A DNA stretch of 64,000 bases from Flavobacteriaceae bacterium (GCA_029243385.1 JAQWSC010000015.1:35541-99540); one strand, 5' to 3'. Shown: positions 46,201 through 55,285, counted from the first letter of the stretch. The notes: generated by a model not told the origin, from the sequence alone. Made by a program: numbers and translations.

Positions 46201-46707
46201 TTTCGACTTTCTAACAAATCCAAATTGGTTAGTTGAATTCCATTCGTATGTAAAAACAACTTCCAAATCGTGATTGATTTCCTCAAAAATGACCTTGTTT
46301 CCGTAGGAGTTTTTGTACAAATTTCGGGTGAGCTTGTAAACACCTTCGTGTTTGTTCGAAAAAGGTTCCCAAAGAAATCGTTTGTTTAATTTCGTTATTA
46401 TGAATATAGATTTACTCCCAGTTGTTTCCGAAGATTCAGTGATTTTGTCATCGGTGTAGTAAGGGAATAATGCGTTGTCACTATTTTTTCTTCCTGCAGA
46501 CAAACTCCCTTTGCTAGATATAAACATCCAGTGGTTTGAGTTGCTTACAATGCTCATAAAAAATGGGCGCATTGCGTCAACATTTGAAATTTTATAAAAA
46601 GTTTCTCCGTTAAGAGTTGTTTGTTCTCCTGTTACTTTTTTCTTTGAGAAACTAGCTTGGTGTTCTCCCAAAAAAATATCTTCTGCAATTGTCATTAATG
46701 ATTCCAA
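43231..46707 (-). CDS. Beta-1,3-glucan phosphorylase-like protein (GH149/GH161 type)
   Basis: 1158 residues, cytoplasmic (no signal peptide). The N-terminal half is a beta-sandwich of the glycoside-phosphorylase type, and the second half an alpha/alpha barrel with SYIGYWGDHQIIYLLKFLE and GAQQPGMTGQVKEDILSR near the C-terminus. Size and layout match the beta-1,3-glucan phosphorylases GH149 or GH161, which release glucose-1-phosphate from laminari-oligosaccharides. As first gene of the operon it fits uptake by the symporter followed by phosphorolysis. Confidence 0.8.
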   Translation of the reverse strand: MESLMTIAEDIFLGEHQASFSKKKVTGEQTTLNGETFYKISNVDAMRPFFMSIVSNSNHWMFISSKGSLSAGRKNSDNALFPYYTDDKITESSETTGSKSIFIITKLNKRFLWEPFSNKHEGVYKLTRNLYKNSYGNKVIFEEINHDLEVVFTYEWNSTNQFGFVRKSKLSNNSNESITVSLIDGIQNLLPYGVGEAIQNSSSNLVDAYKKSELEEDTGLGIYSLSAIIVDKAEPSEALKANLVWSIGLENSKKLISSLQLDAFRKGHSVEQEVNLKAEKGAYFLNDEITLSANSHKNWMLIANVNQDMNDVVRIKDHILNNPSIEDEIEKNIEDGSKHLVELVGAADGLQLTADRLRNIRHFANTMFNIMRGGIFDDNYQIEKTDFTNYIAKANKKVFRKKLEILNNLPELFTLNDLKDIATQDDDPNFKRLCFEYLPLKFSRRHGDPSRPWNKFSINTRSEVDGSKILDYQGNWRDIFQNWEALAHSYPEFIEGMIHKFLNATTFDGYNPYRVTKDGFDWETIEPDNPWSYIGYWGDHQIIYLLKFLEFIEDYYPEKLANYFTQDLFVYANVPYRIKSYKDILKDPKNTIEFDDENEEKIQYKRGEIGVDGALLRDETVFIYKVNFIEKILATVLAKMSNFIPEGGIWMNTQRPEWNDANNALVGNGVSMVTLYYLRRFLKFFKGVVENSKHSNILISKELHLFFDQVSEALQQNKNLLNGAISDRDRKKVLDLLGEAGSLYRNTIYENRFSGDKETVTKEDITSFLSVSIAFLEHSIDANKRADNLYHAYNLMTLTNDEQVQISYLPEMLEGQVAVLSSGYLSSKESLNVLNSLKASSLFRKDQYSYILYPNKELPRFVNKNTIPKQKLEGLSLLKKLIDDGNTRVLSQDCRGDFHFNGSFNNVESLQEALQSLPEKYKLLVEKETPEIEQLFEDIFDHKSFTGRSGTFFGYEGLGSIYWHMVSKLLLATFEITKKAIDEKEDSALIGQLFDHYFEINAGIGAHKSPEVYGAFPTDPYSHTPGGKGAQQPGMTGQVKEDILSRFGELGVVVENGILQFNPAILRNEEFLQHPEVFEYVGVTKQKKSIELEKDSLAFTYCQVPVVYKKSFEASIEVQLHDGTSLHFKGNQLDKKTSTSIFERDGKIIKLTVFVVKE

Positions 46708-47157
46708 ATTAAATTCTGTAAAATGTTATTGATTATTGGACTGTAAAAGTATTGGTTACTCCTAATTAAATGTTGATTAATTGTTCATTTACTACTTTTT
46801 ACAGGCTATTGTTTTTATGGTTTTAGCAAAGAATTGCCTTAATTTTTAATAATTTAAATTTAGATGTATTTTTTTGTTGATAGGAAAAAAAGAACTCTAC
46901 AATAAACATACACTTCTTTCATAACCTATACATTTTGTAATGTGTTGACAAACAATAGATTATTATATATTTTTTCGACACTAAAGTTGTTTGTATTGAG
47001 CTTTTGTATAGGTAAAAACGACATTTTCCCCCTAAAATTATTATTTTCATAGAAAGTGAATGGGAATATTTTTCTCTTAATAATCTCCTATACCACTGCT
47101 GTTAAATCAGTTACTATCAATTTATTGTATTTTAATGTAGAGAACTATAAGTATTCA
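46708..47157. other. AT-rich non-coding region upstream of the beta-glucan operon
   Basis: About 450 bases without a convincing reading frame. It must contain the operon's minus-strand promoter, but I find no clean TTG/TAnnTTTG pair near 46708. Confidence 0.6.
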
Positions 47158-47187
47158 TAAAAAAAACCCACATTTGCGGGTTTTTTA
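47158..47187. terminator. Bidirectional hairpin terminator
   Basis: AAAAAACCC and GGGTTTTTT arms around an eight-base loop. It lies just after the orphan C-terminal coding fragment on the minus strand. Confidence 0.88.
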
Positions 47188-47202
47188 TAAATGTACTTGT
47201 CA

Positions 47203-47271
47203 TTATTTTATCAATTTGTTAGATGTAAAATCTTCCTTCCAATGAATCGCCACAGGATCTAAACTCAACAC
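47203..47271 (-). pseudogene. Remnant of the C-terminal end of a deleted gene
   Basis: A minus-strand frame reads VLSLDPVAIHWKEDFTSN then KLIK and a stop, 16 bases before a strong terminator. A stop codon lies immediately upstream in frame, and no start is present. The peptide looks like a real protein C-terminus (charged, compact, correctly positioned before a terminator), so I infer a gene whose body was lost, leaving its last 22 codons. The parent is not identified. Confidence 0.45.
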
Positions 47272-47500
47272 TTACTTAAAACTATATGGATGCCTATATG
47301 TTGTTTAGATAAATGAAAACAAGCTGGTCAGTTATTATATTTCCTTCTTTAGCTATGTTTTTCATAAAACTTCTTTGATTAGAGCTTATAAGCAAATTAT
47401 TCTATCATACGTTTTATTAAGAACTCTTAATGAGTTTTTTGAATGAAATGTATAATAATATGTGTATGTTTTTTTATACTTAGTTCAAATTTTATAACAT
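47272..47500. other. AT-rich gap with no recognised feature
   Basis: About 230 bases between the gene remnant and the next terminator. I see no coding, promoter pair or repeat that I would defend. Confidence 0.5.
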
Positions 47501-47531
47501 AAAAAAACCCTCTAATTAGAGGGTTTTTTAT
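47501..47531. terminator. Bidirectional hairpin terminator of the T9SS protein gene
   Basis: AAAAAACCCTCTAAT and ATTAGAGGGTTTTTT form a near-perfect palindromic stem, 20 bases after the minus-strand stop codon at 47550. Confidence 0.9.
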
Positions 47532-47549
47532 CTTGATAATTAGAATAAT

Positions 47550-49352
47550 TTATTTAACTAACTTTTTAGTTATTACATTATCTCCTGACTTAATTTTAAT
47601 CATATATACACCTTTTTTAAGATGAGATACATTCAAATTAAACTCAGACTTGTTAGGTAAACGACTCAAAACATTTCTACCCATTATGTCATAAATTACT
47701 ATAGATTCAACACTTGTTGATCCCTTTACGTGTAACTCATTTTGTACAGGGTTGGGATAAGTAACGAATTGTGGAATTTCAATTTTTTTGATACTTAAAG
47801 TGTTTCCGCTAGAATCCAATAGTTTTATTTCTACATTGTCTATAAGAATAACCCCCTCATGAGTAGCGTCTGCTCCTGTGCTAAAATTGAATCCAAATGA
47901 AGCTAACGAAGATGAGGCACTAACAGCTGATTCGAACTCGTAAGAGGTCCAACTGGAATTGTTAAGAGCTGTATTCCCATTATAAGCACCTGCGTTTTGA
48001 ATAGCGCCAGTGTAATCTCCTTGCTCAGTAGCTGTATTGGCTGAAGTTGAGATTCTAAAATGTAAGCCTAAGCCTACTGCAGTGCTAGAAAATTGTTTTA
48101 AATCAAACGAGACTACGAGTTTTGCAGCATTTGTGAAGTCAATATTAGAGTTGGTATAATATAATCTCCAGTCGGAAGCACCGGCTCCTAGCTCAGTTCC
48201 AGCTTTTATTGCTCCACCAGTATTTCCACCAGTAGCAACGTGCTCAAACAAAAAATTTGTGTTGCTTGCCGTAAATTTGTCAGCTTCTGTAGCGTCTGTA
48301 AAATCCAATGTTTCACCTGTTATTGGCGTAGGAGCATCTCCTAAAAAGTAAATATTATCAAAATAAACTGTTCCAGATCCAGTGATTTTAAACTGATTGA
48401 CGGCAGTCAAATCAACACCAGAAAAATCAGCTAAAGGAATATTTACACTTACCCAGGAACCAGTAGTTGAAACATCAAGGCTTTTGGCTACTTCTTGACC
48501 CGCTCCTTCATTAATGAGAAAGATTTTTAATTCAGCAATATTTGCGCTTTCGATATAATAATCTACGTGTAACTCACCTTTGGAAGAAACATCTTGGGCT
48601 GGATAATTAATACCTTGATAACTTAGACCTGCCATTTTGATAACTTCTTCTGACCCACCACCAATAGTAGTTACAGTACAGTCAGTTGACTGACCCCAAT
48701 CGGGATCAAAATTATAAGTTCCTGCAACCTCAGTGTAAGCGTCGCTAAACACAGAAATGACATCAGCAGAAGGAGTTGTAGGTGCTGTGGCATAACCGGT
48801 GGGAGGAGTTCCAGATGCAGGCGTAGGGACATCATCAGTTCCGTGAAAATAAAAATTATCAAAATAAACTGTTCCATTCCCAACAATTTTTAACTGATTG
48901 ACGGCGGTTAAATCAACACCAGCATAATCAGTTAAGAGTATATCCAAACTTACCCATGAATCTGTGGTTGCAACACTAAGAGCTTTAGATACTTCAGTAC
49001 CTCCTGCTTTTATGACGTATATTTCTAGGCTTGTAGTTGAAGTTCCTTCAATATAATAATCTACGTGAAAGTAATCTCTGTGAGAAACATCCTGAGCTGG
49101 ATATTCAATACCTTGAAAATTAAGACCTGCCATTTTAACAACTTCTCCACCTCCGATAGATTCAGTTGTACAATCGGTACCCTGTCCCCAAAAGGGGTCA
49201 AAGTTATAAGTTCCAACAACCTCAGTGTAAGTGTCACTAAATACAGAAACAACTTTCGCTTCGGCATGAGTAGGAGCGGGGGGTTGAGATGTTGGTTGTG
49301 CTAATAAAAACACACCAGACATAATAAATAATAAAACGTAAAAATTTTTCAT
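47550..49352 (-). CDS. T9SS-exported protein with two tandem beta-sandwich domains
   Basis: About 600 residues from MKNFYVLLF (start chosen 25 codons into the longer frame, where the signal peptide begins and ends in FLLAQPTSQ). Two similar domains (about 30-170 and 195-335) share VVSVFSDTYTEV or the near copy, GTYNFDP.WGQ.TDCT, KMAGL..QGI.YPAQDVS and GVDLTAVNQ.KI.G.GTVYFDN. This has the look of a carbohydrate-binding beta-sandwich. A third, different sandwich follows (about 345-505). The C-terminus is a type A sorting domain (YPNPVQNELHVKGS ... KKGVYMIKIKSGD). Lying beside a beta-glucan operon, it may bind that glycan at the surface. Confidence 0.85.
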   Translation of the reverse strand: MKNFYVLLFIMSGVFLLAQPTSQPPAPTHAEAKVVSVFSDTYTEVVGTYNFDPFWGQGTDCTTESIGGGEVVKMAGLNFQGIEYPAQDVSHRDYFHVDYYIEGTSTTSLEIYVIKAGGTEVSKALSVATTDSWVSLDILLTDYAGVDLTAVNQLKIVGNGTVYFDNFYFHGTDDVPTPASGTPPTGYATAPTTPSADVISVFSDAYTEVAGTYNFDPDWGQSTDCTVTTIGGGSEEVIKMAGLSYQGINYPAQDVSSKGELHVDYYIESANIAELKIFLINEGAGQEVAKSLDVSTTGSWVSVNIPLADFSGVDLTAVNQFKITGSGTVYFDNIYFLGDAPTPITGETLDFTDATEADKFTASNTNFLFEHVATGGNTGGAIKAGTELGAGASDWRLYYTNSNIDFTNAAKLVVSFDLKQFSSTAVGLGLHFRISTSANTATEQGDYTGAIQNAGAYNGNTALNNSSWTSYEFESAVSASSSLASFGFNFSTGADATHEGVILIDNVEIKLLDSSGNTLSIKKIEIPQFVTYPNPVQNELHVKGSTSVESIVIYDIMGRNVLSRLPNKSEFNLNVSHLKKGVYMIKIKSGDNVITKKLVK

Positions 49353-49978
49353 AAAATATTGCTTAATTGTTAATGAATAGCAATGATAATTATTAACTAT
49401 ATAAATTAAAAAATATTGATTGATCAAAAACTTAACTTAATCTCAACAATCAGTTTTTTAATAATCACATTAAATATTTATTAATATGCCAACAAAACCC
49501 TATTTTCATTGAGTTTTTAAGAATTTTAGTCGCTTTTCAATTTTTTAAAATTTTACAGGATTGACAATGGGCCTTTTGTTAAAGATAAAAATTGATGGCA
49601 AACACAAACTATAATTTTAAAATACTATAAATCAATGGTCTAAACCATTACAGGTTCTGTCATGTTTATTTTTGAATTCTCAAAATGTATAGGTGTTGTA
49701 TAGTTTATACTTGTTTTTAGAGCCCCTAAACATAGAATTTCTTCCTTGTTTAGCAAATATCAAACTTTTGGCTTTTGAACTTGGGTAATAATTGTCATTT
49801 CGGGGATCATTTTGTTTTATGTTAGCTTTTTCTAAAAAGGTACATCGGGTCAGGACATAAGCCGTCCACAAAACATAATGGGATGTTTTTTATTTTCTTG
49901 AAAGTAAAGACTCTGTGTTTACGAATAAACAAACGTACTGTTATGAAATGGATTTAAAGTTGCTCCATTTAAAACTAT
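49353..49978. other. Intergenic region with a doubtful 63-codon minus-strand frame
   Basis: About 625 bases, AT-rich. A frame at 49680-49871 (minus) encodes a basic, low-complexity 63-residue peptide (KAKSLIFAKQGRNSMFRGSKNKYK) with no ribosome site or homologue I recognise; it may be a decayed gene or chance. Apart from that I see only the presumed promoter of the T9SS gene near 49400. Confidence 0.45.
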
Positions 49979-51667
49979 CTACCAAAACAACGCATATAGC
50001 AGTGCAGTAATTAACAACACCCCAAAAGCAGCTACATTAAAGGTTTTGTCTGTAGCAAAGAGCTTTTTGGTAAGTACAATGCCTTTTGGGTCATCCTGAT
50101 TGCCTTCTAGCTTACTGATTCCTGCAATGACCAGTAATGTACCCATACAGGTAAGCATCATTTGGTGCATAAACGGAAGGTTCACAAACAAGGCTGCATC
50201 GCTCCAGCCGTTGGGTGCGACTTTGAAGTACATCGCCATCGGGATGGACAATATTACACCCCATATCGCTGCATTGTTCGTCGCTTTTTTGTAAAACAGT
50301 CCCATTAGGAACACTGCCAATATCCCCGGGCTTACTACGCCAGTGTATTCTTGAATAAATTGGAACACTTGACCAAGACTTCCTAGTTGTGGTGCAATCA
50401 GCATGGCAATGATAAGCGCTACAAGACCTGTTAAACGCCCTACTTTGACCATTTGCTTGTCATCTGCATTTTTATTGAACATGGACTTGTAAATATCCAT
50501 CGTAAAAATGGTAGAGGTTGAATTCAGCATCGAAGCTAGTGAAGAAACAATAGCGGCGGCAAGAGCTGCCAAAATAAGACCTTTTAGTCCAACAGGGATA
50601 AAGTTTTTAATCAGCCAAGGAGCGGCATTGTCGTTAGCGACATTACCAGCCGTACCCAAAAAGCCCTCACTGCTGAGAAGGTCCATGTTTAGTGTACCTG
50701 TCTCAGGGTCTAGGTTCATAACATAAGCGATAATACCAGGAAGCACAACAATCACAGGGATAATAAGTTTTAGAAAAGCTGCAAACACAATTCCCTTTTG
50801 TCCTTCTTTAAGGCTTTTGGCAGCTAGTGTTCTTTGAATAATGTATTGGTTAAAACCCCAGTAGTAGAGGTTGGCGACCCACATACCACCAATCAGTACT
50901 GCTAAGCCTGGTAAATCCCACCAAGCGTCTCTACCATTGGGCGTAATGATTTCTCCTTTGGAAAGGATCATCGAAAAGCGCTCGGGCGCTTTTTCATACA
51001 CATAACGAAGCCCATCAATAACACTGCCTGAGTCTGTGACATTGGCAAGGGCAAAATACGCCATTAAAAGACCTCCAATGATGAGTATGACGACCTGTAC
51101 CACATCGGTCCAAGCTACGGCAGCCAAGCCACCCCACAAGGAATAGGCCGCAGCAAACAGTCCAAGGCCAATGATGCTGTTAAGCAATATACCTCCGTCT
51201 CCAGAACCAATGATTGTGTCTAAAGCTTTACCACCCAAAAAAAGTACCGTGGTAAGATTTACAAATACAAAGAGTGCAATCCAAAATACCGCCAATATGG
51301 TTTTGAGGTTTGTGCTGTATCTTTTCTCAATAAATTCAGGTATGGTATACAATCCCTTTTCAATAAAAATGGGCAAAAAGTATTTTCCAACCACTAGAAG
51401 TGTTATGGCAGCCATCCACTCATAGGAAGCAATAGCAAGTCCAAGTGCAAAGCCCGATCCCGACATCCCGATAAACTGCTCGGCAGAGATGTTGGCTGCA
51501 ATCAGCGAAGCACCAATCGCCCACCAAGGCAATGATTTACCTGCTAGAAAATAATCTTCAGCACTTTTACTTTCCCCCTTTTTTTGGCGGGATACAAAAA
51601 GCCCAATCGATAAAATAAGTACGGCATAAAGCGCAAATATAGTTATGTCTATTGATGAAAAATCCAT
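49979..51667 (-). CDS. Sodium/solute symporter (SSS family, SGLT-like)
   Basis: 562 residues with about 14 helices. ISAEQFIGMSGSGFALGLAIASYEW near residue 60 is the sodium/substrate core helix, and AAYSLWGGLAAVAWTDVVQ and SLASMLNSTSTIFTMDIYK are typical of sugar-specific members such as vSGLT. It is last in the galM-galK-galT operon, so the cargo is likely galactose or a galactoside. Confidence 0.9.
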   Translation of the reverse strand: MDFSSIDITIFALYAVLILSIGLFVSRQKKGESKSAEDYFLAGKSLPWWAIGASLIAANISAEQFIGMSGSGFALGLAIASYEWMAAITLLVVGKYFLPIFIEKGLYTIPEFIEKRYSTNLKTILAVFWIALFVFVNLTTVLFLGGKALDTIIGSGDGGILLNSIIGLGLFAAAYSLWGGLAAVAWTDVVQVVILIIGGLLMAYFALANVTDSGSVIDGLRYVYEKAPERFSMILSKGEIITPNGRDAWWDLPGLAVLIGGMWVANLYYWGFNQYIIQRTLAAKSLKEGQKGIVFAAFLKLIIPVIVVLPGIIAYVMNLDPETGTLNMDLLSSEGFLGTAGNVANDNAAPWLIKNFIPVGLKGLILAALAAAIVSSLASMLNSTSTIFTMDIYKSMFNKNADDKQMVKVGRLTGLVALIIAMLIAPQLGSLGQVFQFIQEYTGVVSPGILAVFLMGLFYKKATNNAAIWGVILSIPMAMYFKVAPNGWSDAALFVNLPFMHQMMLTCMGTLLVIAGISKLEGNQDDPKGIVLTKKLFATDKTFNVAAFGVLLITALLYALFW

Positions 51668-51700
51668 GTTGCTTTAATTTTGGTTTTTAAATATAGTTAA

Positions 51701-52732
51701 TTATTTTTTTGAGTAATGCTTGGTGGAACAGTCGCGAATGCGATGTGCAGCTTGCTCAGCGGTAATGTCACGCTGTGGGTTGGCAAACATCTCGTAGCCT
51801 ACCATAAATTTCTTGACCTCTGCAGAGCGCAACAGCGGCGGATAAAATAACATATGCATGTGCCAATGCGCATTGTCTTTTCCGTCTGTTGGCGCTTGAT
51901 GAATTCCAGCTGAATAGGGAAACGAGGTCTCAAAGAGGTTGTCGTAACGTATGGTAAGTGCTTTTAATATGGTGGCATAATCCGCAACTTCTTTTTGGGT
52001 TAACTCCAAAATAGAGGTTATATGTCTTTTGGGGACAATCATCGCTTCAAACGGCCATACCGCCCAGTAGGGGACAAGTGCTACAAAGGTGTCATTTTCC
52101 AACACGACGCGTTCTTTGGCATCAAGCTCTTGTTGGAGGTAATCGCCCAAAAGGCTTTTTTTGTTTTGATCCCAATAACTTTTTTGACGCACCACCTTTT
52201 TCTGTACCTCTTGAGGAATAGAGCGTTGCGCCCACACTTGACCATGCGGATGTGGGTTAGAACAGCCCATAATCGCTCCTTTATTCTCAAAAATTTGTAC
52301 GTGGTTGATATTTGGATCATTCCCAAGGGTGGTGTATTCCTTTTGCCAAAGGTTTATTACCTTAATAATATCACCAACCTCCATAAGCGGCAGTGTCAAA
52401 CTGTGATTGGGGGAGTAGCAAATCACTTTGCACTTTCCTGACTCGCTTTCGGCTTCTAGCATTCCCTCTTTAAAAGTCTCTTCTTGGCCTTCAAGAAGGG
52501 CTGCAAAATCATTTTGAAAGCTGTAGGCACCTGTATAGTCTGGGTTTTTAGCGCCTCCTGCACGTTCATTGCCCGGGCACAGATAGCAGTTGGGATTGTA
52601 CTCCAAAAGCTCCACTTCCTGGGGCTTGTCTTTTTTACCTTGCCATGGGCGTTTGGTGCGGTGTGGGGATACCAGTACCCATTCGTCTGTGAGGATGTTT
52701 TTTCTTCTGTGTGGGGTGTTGTTAAAATTCAT
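51701..52732 (-). CDS. galT: UDP-glucose--hexose-1-phosphate uridylyltransferase
   Basis: 343 residues. The active histidine is in SNPHPHGQVWA near residue 165, and HWHMHMLFYPPLLRS is the second metal/phosphate region. It exchanges UMP between UDP-glucose and galactose-1-phosphate in the Leloir pathway. It abuts galK (1 base apart) and precedes the symporter gene by 33 bases. Confidence 0.95.
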   Translation of the reverse strand: MNFNNTPHRRKNILTDEWVLVSPHRTKRPWQGKKDKPQEVELLEYNPNCYLCPGNERAGGAKNPDYTGAYSFQNDFAALLEGQEETFKEGMLEAESESGKCKVICYSPNHSLTLPLMEVGDIIKVINLWQKEYTTLGNDPNINHVQIFENKGAIMGCSNPHPHGQVWAQRSIPQEVQKKVVRQKSYWDQNKKSLLGDYLQQELDAKERVVLENDTFVALVPYWAVWPFEAMIVPKRHITSILELTQKEVADYATILKALTIRYDNLFETSFPYSAGIHQAPTDGKDNAHWHMHMLFYPPLLRSAEVKKFMVGYEMFANPQRDITAEQAAHRIRDCSTKHYSKK

Positions 52733-53869
52733 CTATGATTCAGATTTTGTAGTTTCTACGCCATTGGACGTGGCGACCAATATAGAGGTCAGGTTAATAT
52801 CAAATTGTTTTTTGTAGGCTTTGCTTGCCAAACCAACAAACTTATTGACAAAGCCTTCTTTCACAAGGTTAATGGTACAACCGCCAAAGCCACCACCCAT
52901 CATACGGCTACCTACCACCTGCGGGAGGTCTTTTGATAGGTACACTAAAAAATCGAGTTCCGGACAACTGACTTCATAGTTTTTGGATAGCCCTTCGTGG
53001 GTTTGGTACATCAGTGCTCCAAAACCCTTGATATCTCCGCTTTGGATAAGCTCAGCAGCTTTTAAGGTTCTGGCGTTTTCACGCGACACAAAAAGTGCCC
53101 GATGATAGACTTTGCTAGAGAGTTTTTCCTTGTAAGTCTCAATGATTGCTTCAGGAACATCTGCTAAAAATGGATACTGTGGATGGTCTTTTTGAATGAC
53201 AGCAAGGGCTTGTTCGCATTCCTCACGTCTGGTGTTGTACTCGCTTTTGGCAAGGTTATGAGAAACGTTGGTGTTCAGCAGTAATATCTTATAAGGCGCA
53301 AACTCTGCATCAATGAGCTTGTAGTCTAAGGTCTCACAGTTGAGAAGTAATAGTTTTTTACGCTTGCCCATCGTCACCGCAAACTGATCCATCACCCCAC
53401 ACTTGGTACCCACAAAGTTGTGCTCTGCCATGCGAGAGATCTCAATGAGCTCCAAATTGGAAAGCCCCAAATCAAACAAATCATTTAAGCCTTTGGCTAC
53501 TCCACATTCCAGCGCAGCCGATGAGCTGATACCGGCCCCAATAGGCAGCTCACTGGATATCACACAATCAAAACCACCAAGCTTTCCCGGGCGGGCTTTT
53601 ACAATGCCATCGACAACGCCAAGCACATAGTTCTCCCAATGGGTATCGCTGATTTGTAAGGGCTTGTTGATATCAAAAGTAAAAGCACCTTCGTCTTCAG
53701 AGTTGACCCGACATAGGCTGTTGTCTTTCTTTCTAAACCACATGGTGACTTTCCTATCTATAGCTGCCGGCAGTACATGCCCACCATTGTAATCGATGTG
53801 TTCGCCAATCAGATTGATGCGACCAGGAGATTTTACAATGATGTTGGATGTGTTGGTGTTTAAAGTCAT
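52733..53869 (-). CDS. galK: Galactokinase
   Basis: 378 residues from MTLNTNTSN. GRINLIGEHIDYNGG is the galactose-binding signature, PIGAGISSSAALECG the ATP loop and GGGFGGCTINLV the C-terminal motif. I prefer the start at 53869 since the longer frame would overlap galM by 25 bases and adds a non-conserved N-terminus. Confidence 0.95.
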   Translation of the reverse strand: MTLNTNTSNIIVKSPGRINLIGEHIDYNGGHVLPAAIDRKVTMWFRKKDNSLCRVNSEDEGAFTFDINKPLQISDTHWENYVLGVVDGIVKARPGKLGGFDCVISSELPIGAGISSSAALECGVAKGLNDLFDLGLSNLELIEISRMAEHNFVGTKCGVMDQFAVTMGKRKKLLLLNCETLDYKLIDAEFAPYKILLLNTNVSHNLAKSEYNTRREECEQALAVIQKDHPQYPFLADVPEAIIETYKEKLSSKVYHRALFVSRENARTLKAAELIQSGDIKGFGALMYQTHEGLSKNYEVSCPELDFLVYLSKDLPQVVGSRMMGGGFGGCTINLVKEGFVNKFVGLASKAYKKQFDINLTSILVATSNGVETTKSES

Positions 53870-53874
53870 TATTT

Positions 53875-54918
53875 TTATTTCACGGAAAACTGAAACCAAG
53901 TTTCGCTGGTAAACGTTTCACCGGGGTTTAATATTGTTGTTGGAAAATTAGGTTCGTTGGGCGCATTGGGAAAATGCTGGGTTTCTAAACAAAAACCACT
54001 TCTTGGACCATAGGTGCCGCCCGTTTTTGATGGCAGGGTGTTGTCCATAAAATTGCCCGTATAGCACTGCATCCCTGGTTGGTCGGTATAAACGTCCATT
54101 GTACGTCCGCTCTGGGGATGATAAACCTCAGCTGCTTTAACAATTTCGTTGTTTGGGTTGTTTATCACCCAACAGTGATCATAGCCGCTACCAATCTCTA
54201 GTTGCTTATTTTTATCTTCTATGTCCCTGCCTATTGTTTTGGGAGTACTAAAATCAAAAGGGGTACCGACAACCGATTGATAATTTCCTACAGGGATTTG
54301 AGTGTTGTCTAATGGTAAATATTTATCTGCGTTAAGTTGAAGTTCATGATCTAAAATTTGTGCAGCAAAATCCCCAGACAAATTAAAATAACTGTGTTGG
54401 GTAAGGTTAATTACCGTGGTTTTATCAGTTTGAGCCCGATACTTTACTTTTAAGATGTTATCCTTAGTAAGGACATAATCAACTGTTACGGATAGATTTC
54501 CGGGATAACCTTCTTCTCCGTCTTTGGAGGTATAACTCAGCTGTATTCCGTTTTCGTTTTTGAGGGATTCAACATTCCATAATACTTTATCGAACCCCTT
54601 TATCCCGCCATGTAAGTGGTTGGTATCGTTGTTTTGGGCAAGAGTGAATTCATTTCCTTCTAAAGAAAACTTTCCATCGGCAATTCTATTGGCATAGCGA
54701 CCAGCAACAGCTCCAAAATAGGGGTGTTCCCCCAAATAGTGTTTGGGGTCTTTAAATCCCAAAACAATATCTTCAAAAACTCCGTTTCGATCGGGAGTAT
54801 TTATTGAGCAAATAATGCCGCCCAAATTAAGAACTTCAATACTGAGACCGTACTCGTTGATAAGCGTGTAGCTAGACAGCCCATTTTTTTCATGGCTTGT
54901 CAAGTTTGGTTTTATCAC
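53875..54918 (-). CDS. galM: Aldose 1-epimerase (galactose mutarotase)
   Basis: 347 residues, no signal peptide. GRYANRIADGKFSLEG, the catalytic histidine in NLTQHSYFNLSG and the C-terminal glutamate in SGFCLETQHFPNAPN match GalM. It converts beta- to alpha-galactose for GalK. First gene of the galactose operon; the intergenic region upstream holds an AATAAAGG/CCTTTATT inverted repeat that might be an operator. Confidence 0.94.
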   Translation of the reverse strand: MIKPNLTSHEKNGLSSYTLINEYGLSIEVLNLGGIICSINTPDRNGVFEDIVLGFKDPKHYLGEHPYFGAVAGRYANRIADGKFSLEGNEFTLAQNNDTNHLHGGIKGFDKVLWNVESLKNENGIQLSYTSKDGEEGYPGNLSVTVDYVLTKDNILKVKYRAQTDKTTVINLTQHSYFNLSGDFAAQILDHELQLNADKYLPLDNTQIPVGNYQSVVGTPFDFSTPKTIGRDIEDKNKQLEIGSGYDHCWVINNPNNEIVKAAEVYHPQSGRTMDVYTDQPGMQCYTGNFMDNTLPSKTGGTYGPRSGFCLETQHFPNAPNEPNFPTTILNPGETFTSETWFQFSVK

Positions 54919-55285
54919 TTTTAGTTGAGCTTAAATTCAAAACACCAACAACAGTTTTGTTGTAAGATTACCAAAATTAGTGTTTTTTAATCAATGTTCA
55001 CAAAATAGTTTGTATTAAAGAATATTTGCAATAAAACTTCCAATTTCAATATCTGAGTGACATCTTAAATCTGGTAAAAAAATAAAGGCTATTCATTTTA
55101 TATAATTAACCTTTATTTATGGGGTTTTAGGTTCACAATAACTCTGATACACTCAATTAGCACACTTACTATTTTCCAAGTTCAAAAGTAATAGTAAACC
55201 ATTGCCTTTAATTGAAGTCTAAAATCATTAGAATTACTTGTTTAAAAAACTATTTTATAATTTATTTGTAAATTGGGAAAATAAT
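54919..55285. other. Divergent intergenic region with an inverted repeat
   Basis: About 365 bases between galM and the DUF1800 gene. AATAAAGG (55081-55088) and CCTTTATT (55110-55117) form an inverted repeat with a 21-base centre, possibly an operator for the gal operon. No further feature can be defended. Confidence 0.45.

Noticed and set aside
47550..49427. Longer start for the T9SS protein
   Set aside because: The signal peptide starts at MKNFYVLLF (49352); the upstream 25 codons are AT-rich non-coding sequence.
49680..49871. 63-codon minus-strand frame as a gene
   Set aside because: Low complexity, no homologue recognised and no ribosome site; recorded only as part of the intergenic region.
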